From the NCBI GenBank assembly GCA_958299035.1, contig CATQJL010000316.1:93208443-93272442 (forward strand): a stretch of DNA of 64,000 bases, written 5' to 3'. The notes under the pieces are model-generated. The model had not been told where the DNA came from and made no database searches. It was given only the letters and a program-made list of their open reading frames with translations. Position numbers and translations under genes: made by a program. The stretch is from Cylicocyclus nassatus. Lineage: Eukaryota > Nematoda > Chromadorea > Rhabditida > Strongylidae. Shown piece after piece: positions 34,459 through 45,791 of the stretch. The first letter of the stretch is position 1. Each line of letters starts with the position of its first letter.

Positions 34459-36717
34459 GGACAGCAGCACACGAGCTGTAGCATCAACGGCATCGTTTGC
34501 CAGCGAATTCGGACAGCAGCACACGAACCGTAGCATCAAAGGCATCGTTTGCCATTGTTTGCCAGCGAATTCGGACTGCCACACACGAGCTGTTGCATCA
34601 GTGGCAATTGTTTGCCAGCGAATTCGGACAGCAGCACACGAACCGTAGCATCAAAGGCATCGTTTGCCATCGTTTGCCAGCGAATTCGACAGCCACTCAC
34701 GAACTGTAGCATCAACGGCATCGTTTGCCATTGTTTGCCAGCGAATTCGGACAGCAGCACACGAGCTGTAGCATCAAAGGCATCGTTTGCCATCGTTTGC
34801 CAGCGAATTCGGACAGCCACTCACGAACTGTAGCATCAACGGCATCGTTTGCCATTGTTTGCCAGCGAATTCGGACAGTAGCACACGAACTGTAGCATCA
34901 ACGGCATCGTTTGCCATTGTTTGCCAGCGAATTCGGACAGCAGCACACGAGCTGTTGCATCAGTGGCAATTGTTTGCCAGCGAATTCGGACAGCCACTCT
35001 CGAACTGTAGCATCAACGGCATCTGTTTGCCAGCGAATTCGGACAGCAGCACACGAGCTGTAGCATCAAAGGCATCGTTTGCCATCGTTTGCCAGCGAAT
35101 TCGGACAGCCACTCACGAACTGTAGCAGCAACGGCATCGTTTGCCATTGTTTGCCAGCGAATTCGGACAGCAGCACACGAGCTGTAGCATCAACGGCATC
35201 GTTTGCCATTGTTTGCCAGCGAATTCGGACAGCCACACACGAGCTGTTGCATCAGTGGCAATTGTTTGCCAGCGAATTCGGACAGCAGCACACGAACTGT
35301 AGCATCAACGGCATCGTTTGCCATTGTTTGCCAGCGAATTCGGACAGCAGCACACGAGCTGTAGCATCAAAGGCATCGTTTGCCATCGTTTGCCAGCGAA
35401 TTCGGACAGCCACTCACGAACTGTAGCATCAACGGCATCGTTTGCCATTGTTTGCCAGCGAATTCGGACAGCAGCACACGAGCTGTAGTATCGACGGCAT
35501 CGTTTGCCATTGTTTGCCAGCGAATTCGGACAGCCACTCACGAACTGTAGCATCAACGGCATCGTTTGCCATTGTTTGCCAGCGAATTCGGACAGCAGCA
35601 CACGAACTGTAGCATCAAAGGCATCGTTTGCCATCGTTTGCCAGCAAATTCGGACAGCCACTCACGAACTGTAGCATCAACGGCATCGTTTGCCATTGTT
35701 TGCCAGCAAATTCGGACAGCCACTCACGAACTGTAGCATCAACGGCATCGTTTGCCATCGTTTGCCAGCGAATTCGGACAGCAGCACACGAGCTGTAGCA
35801 TCAACGGCATCGTTTGCCAGCGAATTCGGACAGCAGCACACGAACCGTAGCATCAAAGGCATCGTTCATTGTTCGCCAGCGAATTCGGACAGCCACACAC
35901 GAGCTGTTGCATCAGTGGCAATTGTTTGCCAGCGAATTCGGACAGCAGCACACGAACCGTAGCATCAAAGGCATCGTTTGCCATCGTTTGCCAGCGAATT
36001 CGACAGCCACTCACGAACTGTAGCATCAACGGCATCGTTTGCCATTGTTTGCCAGCGAATTCGGACAGCAGCACACGAGCTGTAGCATCAAAGGCATCGT
36101 TTGCCATCGTTTGCCAGCGAATTCGGACAGCCACTCACGAACTGTAGCATCAACGGCATCGTTTGCCATTGTTTGCCAGCGAATTCGGACAGTAGCACAC
36201 GAACTGTAGCATCAACGGCATCGTTTGCCATTGTTTGCCAGCGAATTTGGACAGCAGCACACGAGCTGTTGCATCAGTGGCAATTGTTTGCCAGCGAATT
36301 CGGACAGCCACTCACGAACTGTAGCATCAACGGCATCTGTTTGCCAGCGAATTCGGACAGCAGCACACGAGCTGTAGCATCAAAGGCATCGTTTGCCATC
36401 GTTTGCCAGCGAATTCGGACAGCCACTCACGAACTGTAGCAGCAACGGCATCGTTTGCCATTGTTTGCCAGCGAATTCGGACAGCAGCACACGAGCTGTA
36501 GCATCAACGGCATCGTTTGCCATTGTTTGCCAGCGAATTCGGACAGCCACACACGAGCTGTTGCATCAGTGGCAATTGTTTGCCAGCGAATTCGGACAGC
36601 AGCACACGAACTGTAGCATCAAAGGCATCGTCTGCCATCGTTTGCCAGCGAATTCAGACAGCCACTCACGAACTGTAGCATCAACGGCATCGTTTGCCAT
36701 TGTTTGCCAGCGAATTC
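34459..36717. repeat. 1,317-bp duplication (34459 and 35776)
   Basis: Units H, D, E, D', I, C, B, A, E', G, C, B, L, E at 34459-35279 recur at 35776-36593; the offset is 1,317, then 1,314 after a 3-bp loss in the D unit at 35828 (GTTCATTGTTCGCC). The following units differ (A at 35280, K with CGTCTGCC at 36594). The first copy has more private changes than usual: GTTTTCCA twice in the unit at 34397 just before it, GGACTGCC at 34573, CCACTCTCG at 34988. Confidence 0.85.
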
Positions 36718-37858
36718 GGACAGCAGCACACGAGCTGTAGCATCAGAGGCATCGTTTGCCATCGTTTGCCAGCGAATTCGGACAGCCACTCACGAACTGT
36801 AGCATCAACGGCATCGTTTGCCATTGTTTGCCAGCGAATTCGGACAGCAGCACACGAACCGTAGCATCAAAGGCATCGTTTGCCATTGTTTGCCAGCGAA
36901 TTCGGACAGCCACACACGAGCTGTTGCATCAGTGGCAATTGTTTGCCAGCGAAATCGGACAGCAGCACACGAACTGTAGCATCAAAGGCATCGTTTGCCA
37001 TCGTTTGCCAGCGAATTCGGACAGCCACTCACGAACTGTAGCATCAACGGCATCGTTTGCCATTGTTTGCCAGCGAATTCGGACAGCAGCACACGAGCTG
37101 TAGCATCAAAGGCATCGTTTGCCATCGTTTGCCAGCGAATTCGACAGCGACTCACGAACTGTAGTATCAACGGCATCGTTTGCCATTGTTTGCCAGCGAA
37201 TTCGGACAGCAGCACACGAGCTGTAGCATCAAAGGCATCGTTTGCCATCGTTTGCCAGCGAATTCGGACAGCCACTCACGAACTGTAGCATCAACGGCAT
37301 CGTTTGCCATTGTTTGCCAGCGAATTCGGACAGTAGCACACGAACTGTAGCATCAACGGCATCGTTTGCCATTGTTTGCCAGCGAATTCGGACAGCAGCA
37401 CACGAGCTGTTGCATCAGTGGCAATTGTTTGCCAGCGAATTCGGACAGCCACTCACGAACTGTAGCATCAACGGCATCTGTTTGCCAGCGAATTCGGACA
37501 GCAGCACACGAGCTGTAGCATCAAAGGCATCGTTTGCCATCGTTTGCCAGCGAATTCGGACAGCCACTCACGAACTGTAGCAGCAACGGCATCGTTTGCC
37601 ATTGTTTGCCAGCGAATTCGGACAGCAGCACACGAGCTGTAGCATCAACGGCATCGTTTGCCATTGTTTGCCAGCGAATTCGGACAGCCACACACGAGCT
37701 GTTGCATCAGTGGCAGTTGTTTGCCAGCGAATTCGGACAGCAGCACACGAACTGTAGCATCAAAGGCATCGTCTGCCATCGTTTGCCAGCGAATTCAGAC
37801 AGCCACTCACGAACTGTAGCAGCAACGGCATCGTTTGCCATTGTTTGCCAGCGAATTC
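36063..37858. repeat. 1,141-bp duplication (36063 and 37204)
   Basis: Units C, B, A (CAGTAGC), E', G, C, B, L, E, K (CGTCTGCC), B (TTCAGACAG) at 36063-36717 recur at 37204-37858. The copies differ by GAATTTGG (36187 unit), GTGGCAGTTG (37682 unit) and a GCAGCAACGG mark in the last unit of the second copy. Between them lie a unit with GCGAAATCGG (36904) and a 61-bp unit with GACAGCGACTC at 37143, the last I-like unit in the window. Confidence 0.83.
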
Positions 37859-40800
37859 GGACAGCAGCACACGAGCTGTAGCATCAACGGCATCGTTTGC
37901 CATTGTTTGCCAGCGAATTCGGACAGCCACACACGAGCTGTTGCATCAGTGGCAATTGTTTGCCAGCGAATTCGGACAGCAGCACACGAACTGTAGCATC
38001 AAAGGCATCGTTTGCCATCGTTTGCCAGCGAATTCAGACAGCCACTCACGAACTGTAGCATCAACGGCATCGTTTGCCATTGTTTGCCAGCGAATTCGGA
38101 CAGCAGCACACGAACTGTAGCATCAACGGCATCGTTTGCCATTGTTTGCCAGCGAATTCGGACAGCAGCACACGAGCTGTAGCATCAAAGGCATCGTTTG
38201 CCATCGTTTGCCAGCGAATTCGGACAGTCACTCACGAACTGTAGCATCAACGCATCGTTTGCCATTGTTTGCCAGCGAATTCGGACAGCAGCACACGAGC
38301 TGTAGCATCAAAGGCATCGTTCGCCATCGTTTGCCAGCGAATTCGGACAGCCACTCACGAACTGTAGCATCAACGGCATCGTTTGCCATTGTTTGCCAGC
38401 GAATTCGGACAGCAGGACACGAGCTGTAGCATCAAAGGCATCGTTTGCCATCGTTTGCCAGCAAATTCGGACAGCCACTCACGAACTGTAGCATCAACGG
38501 CATCATTTGCCATTGTTTGCCAGCGAATTCGGACAGCAGCCCACGAGCTGTAGCATCAACGGCATCGTTTGCCATTGTTTGCCAGCGAATTCGGACAGCC
38601 ACTCACGAACTGTAGCATCAACGGCATCGTTTGCCATTGTTTGCCAGCGAATTCGGACAGCAGCACACGAACTGTAGCATGAAAGGCATCGTTTGCCATC
38701 GTTTGCCAGCAAATTCGGACAGCCACTCACGAACTGTAGCATCAACGGCATCGTTTGCCATTGTTTGCCAGCGAATTCGGACAGCAGCACACGAACTGTA
38801 GCATCAAAGGCATCGTTTGCCATCGTTTGCCAGCGAATTCGGACAGCCACTCACGAACTGTAGCATCAACGGCATCGTTTGCCATTGTTTGCCAGCGAAT
38901 TCGGACAGCAGCACACGAGCTGTAGCATCAACGGCATCGTTTGCCAGCGAATTCGGACAGCCACTCACGAACTGTAGCATCAACGGCATCGTTTGCCATT
39001 GTTTGCCAGCGAATTCGGACAGCAGGACACGAGCTGTAGCATCAAAGGCATCGTTTCCCATCGTTTGCCAGCAAATTCGGACAGCCACTCACGAACTGTA
39101 GCATCAACGGCATCGTTTGCCATTGTTTGCCAGCGAATTCGGACAGCCACTCACGAACTGTAGCATCAACGGCATCGTTTGCCATTGTTTGCCAGCGAAT
39201 TCGGACAGCAGCACACGAGCTGTAGCATCAACGGCATCGTTTGCCATCGTTTGCCAGCGAATTCGGACAGCCACTCACGAACTGTAGCATCAAAGGCATC
39301 GTTTGCCATCGTTTGCCAGCGAATTCGGACAGCCACTCACGAACTGTAGCATCAACGGCATCGTTTGCCATTGTTTGCCAGCGAATTCGGACAGCAGCAC
39401 ACGAGCTGTAGCATCAACGGCATCGTTTGCCAGCGAATTCGGACAGCCACTCACGAACTGTAGCATCAACGGCATCGTTTGCCATTGTTTGCCAGCGAAT
39501 TCGGACAGCAGGACACGAGCTGTAGCATCAAAGGCATCGTTTGCCATCGTTTGCCAGCAAATTCGGACAGCCACTCACGAACTGTAGCATCAACGGCATC
39601 ATTTGCCATTGTTTGCCAGCGAATTCGGACAGCAGCCCACGAGCTGTAGCATCAACGGCATCGTTTGCCAGCGAATTCGGACAGCCACTCACGAACTGTA
39701 GCATCAACGGCATCGTTTGCCATTGTTTGCCAGCGAATTCGGACAGCAGGACACGAGCTGTAGCATCAAAGGCATCGTTTGCCATCGTTTGCCAGCAAAC
39801 TCGGACAGCCACTCACGAACTGTAGCATCAACGGCATCATTTGCCATTGTTTGCCAGCGAATTCGGACAGCAGCACACGAACTGTAGCATCAACGGCATC
39901 GTTTGCCATTGTTTGCCAGCGAATTCGGACAGCCACTCACGAACTGTAGCATCAACGGCATCGTTTGCCATTGTTTGCCAGCGAATTCGGACAGCAGCAC
40001 ACGAACTGTAGCATCAAAGGCATCGTTTGCCATCGTTTGCCAGCGAATTCGGACAGCCACTCACGAACTGTAGCATCAACGGCATCGTTTGCCATTGTTT
40101 GCCAGCGAATTCGGACAGCAGCACACGAGCTGTAGCATCAAAGGCATCGTTTGCCATCGTTTGCCAGCGAATTCGGACAGCCACTCACGAACTGTAGCAG
40201 CAACGGCATCGTTTGCCATTGTTTGCCAGCGAATTCGGACAGCAGCACACGAGCTGTAGCATCAACGGCATCGTTTGCCATTGTTTGCCAGCGAATTCGG
40301 ACAGCCACACACGAGCTGTTGCATCAGTGGCAATTGTTTGCCAGCGAATTCGGACAGCAGCACACGAACTGTAGCATCAACGGCATCGTTTGCCATTGTT
40401 TGCCAGCGAATTCGGACAGCAGCACACGAACTGTAGCATCAACGGCATCGTTTGCCATTGTTTGCCAGCGAATTCGGACAGCAGCACACGAGCTGTAGCA
40501 TCAAAGGCATCGTTTGCCATCGTTTGCCAGCGAATTCGGACAGTCACTCACGAACTGTAGCATCAACGCATCGTTTGCCATTGTTTGCCAGCGAATTCGG
40601 ACAGCAGGACACGAGCTGTAGCATCAACGGCATCGTTTGCCAGCGAATTCGGACAGCCACTCACGAACTGTAGCATCAACGGCATCGTTTGCCATTGTTT
40701 GCCAGCGAATTCGGACAGCAGGACACGAGCTGTAGCATCAAAGGCATCGTTTGCCATCGTTTGCCAGCAAATTCGGACAGCCACTCACGAACTGTAGCAT

Positions 40801-41860
40801 CAACGGCATCATTTGCCATTGTTTGCCAGCGAATTCGGACAGCAGCCCACGAGCTGTAGCATCAACGGCATCGTTTGCCAGCGAATTCGGACAGCCACTC
40901 ACGAACTGTAGCATCAACGGCATCGTTTGCCATTGTTTGCCAGCGAATTCGGACAGCAGGACACGAGCTGTAGCATCAAAGGCATCGTTTGCCATCGTTT
41001 GCCAGCAAACTCGGACAGCCACTCACGAACTGTAGCATCAACGGCATCATTTGCCATTGTTTGCCAGCGAATTCGGACAGCAGCACACGAACTGTAGCAT
41101 CAACGGCATCGTTTGCCATTGTTTGCCAGCGAATTCGGACAGCCACTCACGAACTGTAGCATCAACGGCATCGTTTGCCATTGTTTGCCAGCGAATTCGG
41201 ACAGCAGCACACGAACTGTAGCATCAAAGGCATCGTTTGCCATCGTTTGCCAGCGAATTCGGACAGCCACTCACGAACTGTAGCATCAACGGCATCGTTT
41301 GCCATTGTTTGCCAGCGAATTCGGACAGCAGCACACGAACTGTAGCATCAACGGCATCGTTTGCCATTGTTTGCCAGCGAATTCGGACAGCAGCACACGA
41401 GCTGTAGCATCAAAGGCATCGTTTGCCATCGTTTGCCAGCGAATTCGGACAGTCACTCACGAACTGTAGCATCAACGCATCGTTTGCCATTGTTTGCCAG
41501 CGAATTCGGACAGCAGCACACGAGCTGTAGCATCAAAGGCATCGTTTGCCATCGTTTGCCAGCGAATTCAGACAGCCACTCACGAACTGTAGCATCAACG
41601 GCATCGTTTGCCATTGTTTGCCAGCGAATTCGGACAGCAGCACACGAACTGTAGCATCAACGGCATCGTTTGCCATTGTTTGCCAGCGAATTCGGACAGC
41701 AGCACACGAGCTGTAGCATCAACGGCATCGTTTGCCATTGTTTGCCAGCGAATTCGGACAGCCACACACGAACTGTAGCATCAAAGGCATCGTTTGCCAT
41801 CGTTTGCCAGCGAATTCAGACAGCCACTCACGAACTGTAGCATCAACGGCATCGTTTGCC
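37859..41860. repeat. Transition zone with CAGGACACG units and a 672-bp duplication
   Basis: New marks appear: CAGGACACG (38407, 39017, 39503, 39741, 40599, 40713, 40951), AGCCCACG, CATCATTTGCC and 61-bp B units with GTCACTCAC and CAACGCATCG (38222, 40538, 41447). The segment 39441-40112 recurs at 40651-41322 (offset 1,210) with the pair of CAGGACACG units ending GCAAATTC and GCAAACTC. Afterwards the second copy skips about 301 bp relative to the first (offset 909). These marks are absent before 38 kb. Confidence 0.85.
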
Positions 41861-42065
41861 ATTGTTTGCCAGCGAATTCGGACAGCAGCACACGAACTGT
41901 AGCAGCAACGGCATCGTTTGCCATTGTTTGCCAGCGAATTCGGACAGCAGCACACGAACTGTAGCATGAAAGGCATCGTTTGCCATCGTTTGCCAGCAAA
42001 TTCGGACAGCCACTCACGAACTGTAGCATCAACGGCATCGTTTGCCATTGTTTGCCAGCGAATTC

Positions 42066-42915
42066 GGACAGCAGCACACGAGCTGTAGCATCAAAGGCAT
42101 CGTTTGCCATCGTTTGCCAGCGAATTCGGACAGCCACTCACGAACTGTAGCAGCAACGGCATCGTTTGCCATTGTTTGCCAGCGAATTCGGACAGCAGCA
42201 CACGAGCTGTAGCATCAACGGCATCGTTTGCCATTGTTTGCCAGCGAATTCGGACAGCCACACACGAGCTGTGGCATCAGTGGCAATTGTTTGCCAGCCA
42301 ATTCGGACAGCAGCACACGAACTGTAGCATCAAAGGCATCGTTTGCCATCGTTTGCCAGCGAATTCAGACAGCCACTCACGAACTGTAGCATCAACGGCA
42401 TCGTTTGCCATTGTTTGCCAGCGAATTCGGACAGCAGCACACGAACTGTAGCATCAACGGCATCGTTTGCCATTGTTTGCCAGCGAATTCGGACAGCAGC
42501 ACACGAGCTGTAGCATCAAAGGCATCGTTTGCCATCGTTTGCCAGCGAATTCGGACAGCCACTCACGAACTGTAGCAGCAACGGCATCGTTTGCCATTGT
42601 TTGCCAGCGAATTCGGACAGCAGCACACGAGCTGTAGCATCAACGGCATCGTTTGCCATTGTTTGCCAGCGAATTCGGACAGCCACACACGAGCTGTGGC
42701 ATCAGTGGCAATTGTTTGCCAGCCAATTCGGACAGCAGCACACGAACTGTAGCATCAAAGGCATCGTTTGCCATCGTTTGCCAGCGAATTCAGACAGCCA
42801 CTCACGAACTGTAGCATCAACGGCATCGTTTGCCATTGTTTGCCAGCGAATTCGGACAGCAGCACACGAACTGTAGCATCAACGGCATCGTTTGCCATCG
42901 TTTGCCAGCGAATTC
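42066..42915. repeat. 425-bp tandem duplication (two copies of seven monomers)
   Basis: Copies 42066-42490 and 42491-42915: C, B (GCAGCAACGG), L, E (with GTGGCATC and GCCAGCCAATTC), K, B (TTCAGACAG), A. Both carry the rare GCCAGCCAATTC end, which destroys the EcoRI site by changing GAATTC to CAATTC. Only the final A unit differs (ATTG in the first, ATCG in the second). Confidence 0.9.
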
Positions 42916-44782
42916 GGACAGCAGCACACGAGCTGTAGCATCAAAGGCATCGTTTGCCATCGTTTGCCAGCGAATTCGGACAGTCACTCACGAACTGTAG
43001 CATCAACGCATCGTTTGCCATTGTTTGCCAGCGAATTCGGACAGCCACTCACGAACTGTAGCATCAACGGCATCGTTTGCCATTGTTTGCCAGCGAATTC
43101 GGACAGCAGGACACGAGCTGTAGCATCAAAGGCATCGTTTGCCATCGTTTGCCAGCGAATTCGGACAGTCACTCACGAACTGTAGCATCAAAGGCATCGT
43201 TCGCCATCGTTTGCCAGCGAATTCGGACAGCCACTCACGAACTGTAGCATCAACGGCATCGTTTGCCATTGTTTGCCAGCGAATTCGGACAGCAGGACAC
43301 GAGCTGTAGCATCAAAGGCATCGTTTGCCATCGTTTGCCAGCGAATTCGGACAGCCACTCACGAACTGTAGCATCAACGGCATCGTTTGCCATTGTTTGC
43401 CAGCGAATTCGGACAGCCACACACGAGCTGTTGCATCAGTGGCAATTGTTTGCCAGCGAATTCGGACAGCCACTCACGAACTGTAGCATCAACGGCATCG
43501 TTTGCCATTGTTTGCCAGCGAATTCGGACAGCAGCACACGAACTGTAGCATCAACGGCATCGTTTGCCATTGTTTGCCAGCGAACTCGGACAGCAGCACT
43601 CGAGCTGTTGCATCAGTGGCAATTGTTTGCCAGCGAATTCGGACAGCCACTCACGAACTGTAGCATCAACGGCATCTGTTTGCCAGCGAATTCGGACAGC
43701 AGCACACGAACTGTAGCATCAAAGGCATCGTTTGCCATCGTTTGCCAGCGAATTCGAACAGCCACTCACGAACTGTAGCATCAACGGCATCGTTTGCCAT
43801 TGTTTGCCAGCGAATTCGGACAGCAGCACACGAACTGTAGCATCAACGGCATCGTTTGCCATTGTTTGCCAGCGAATTCGGACAGCAGCACACGAGCTGT
43901 AGCATCAAAGGCATCGTTTGCCATCGTTTGCCAGCGAATTCGGACAGCCACTCACGAACTGTAGCATCAACGGCATCATTTGCCATTGTTTGCCAGCGAA
44001 TTCGGACAGCAGCCCACGAGCTGTAGCATCAACGGCATCGTTTGCCATTGTTTGCCAGCGAATTCGGACAGCCACTCACGAAATGTAGCATCAACGGCAT
44101 CGTTTGCCATTGTTTGCCAGCGAATTCGGACAGCAGCACACGAGCTGTAGCATCAAAGGCATCGTTTGCCATCGTTTGCCAGCGAATTCGGGCAGCCACT
44201 CACGAACTGTAGCATCAACGGCATCGTTTGCCATTGTTTGCCAGCGAATTCGGACAGCAGCACACGAGCTGTAGCACCAACGGCATCGTTTGCCATTGTT
44301 TGCCAGCGAATTCGGACAGCCACACACGAGCTGTTGCATCAGTGGCAATTGTTTGCCAGCGAATTCGGACAGCAGCACACGAACTGTAGCATCAAAGGCA
44401 TCGTTTGCCATCGTTTGCCAGCGAATTCGGACAGCCACTCACGAACTGTAGCATCAACGGCATCGTTTGCCATTGTTTGCCAGCGAATTCGGACAGCAGC
44501 ACACGAACTGTAGCATCAACGGCATCGTTTGCCATTGTTTGCCAGCGAATTCGGACAGCAGCACACGAGCTGTTGCATCAGTGGCAATTGTTTGCCAGCG
44601 AATTCGGACAGCCACTCACGAACTGTAGCATCAACGGCATCTGTTTGCCAGCGAATTCGGACAGCAGCACACGAACTGTAGCATGAAAGGCATCGTTTGC
44701 CATCGTTTGCCAGCGAATTCGGACAGCCACTCACGAACTGTAGCATCAACGGCATCGTTTGCCATTGTTTGCCAGCGAATTC
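42916..44782. repeat. Mixed units leading into the second HOR family
   Basis: Contains a 61-bp GTCACTCAC unit (42978), the last CAGGACACG units (43101, 43287), a B-like unit with AAAGG and TTCGCCATCG (43163), an E' unit with GCACTCGAG preceded by GCGAACTC (43588), and then the first GCACCAACGG units that mark the next zone. I see no strict tandem period. Confidence 0.8.
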
Positions 44783-45207
44783 GGACAGCAGCACACGAGC
44801 TGTAGCACCAACGGCATCGTTTGCCATTGTTTGCCAGCGAATTCGGACAGCCACACACGAGCTGTTGCATCAGTGGCAATTGTTTGCCAGCGAATTCGAA
44901 CAGCAGCACACGAACTGTAGCATGAAAGGCATCGTTTGCCATCGTTTGCCAGCAAATTCGGACAGCCACTCACGAACTGTAGCATCAACGGCATCGTTTG
45001 CCATTGTTTGCCAGCGAATTCGGACAGCAGCACACGAACTGTAGCATCAACGGCATCGTTTGCCATTGTTTGCCAGCGAATTCGGACAGCCACTCACGAA
45101 CTGTAGCATCAACGGCATCGTTTGCCATTGTTTGCCAGCGAATTCGGACAGCAGCACACGAACTGTAGCATCAAAGGAATCGTTTGCCATCGTTTGCCAG
45201 CGAATTC
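44783..45207. repeat. 425-bp module of the second HOR family, first copy
   Basis: Seven units: L with GCACCAACGG, E, K with CATGAAAGG ending GCAAATTC, B, A, B, K with AAAGGAATCG. The three private marks together define the module. Full copies follow at 49386, 50714, 53963, 54698, 55716 and 56513; partial ones (without the L unit in place) are at 46633 and 48129. In this first copy the K unit begins GAACAGCAGC and its L unit is otherwise typical. Confidence 0.88.
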
Positions 45208-45791
45208 GGACAGCCACACACGAGCTGTTGCATCAGTGGCAATTGTTTGCCAGCGAATTCGGACAGCCACTTACGAACTGTAGCATCAACGGCATCGTTT
45301 GCCATTGTTTGCCAGCGAATTCGGACAGCAGCACACGAACTGTAGCATCAACGGCATCGTTTGCCATTGTTTGCCAGCGAATTCGGACAGCAGCACACGA
45401 ACTGTAGCATCAACGGCATCGTTTGCCATTGTTTGCCAGCGAATTCGGACAGCAGCACACGAGCTGTTGCATCAGTGGCAATTGTTTGCCAGCGAATTCG
45501 GACAGCAGCACACGAGCTGTTGCATCAGTGGCAATTGTTTGCCAGCGAATCCGGACAGCCACTCACGAACTGTAGCATCAACGGCATCTGTTTGCCAGCG
45601 AATTCGGACAGCAGCACACGAACTGTAGCATCAAAGGCATCGTTTGCCATCGTTTGCCAGCGAATTCCGACAGCCACTCACGAACTGTAGCATCAACGGC
45701 ATCGTTTGCCATTGTTTGCCAGCGAATTCGGACAGCAGCACACGAACTGTAGCATCAACGGCATCGTTTGCCATTGTTTGCCAGCGAATTC

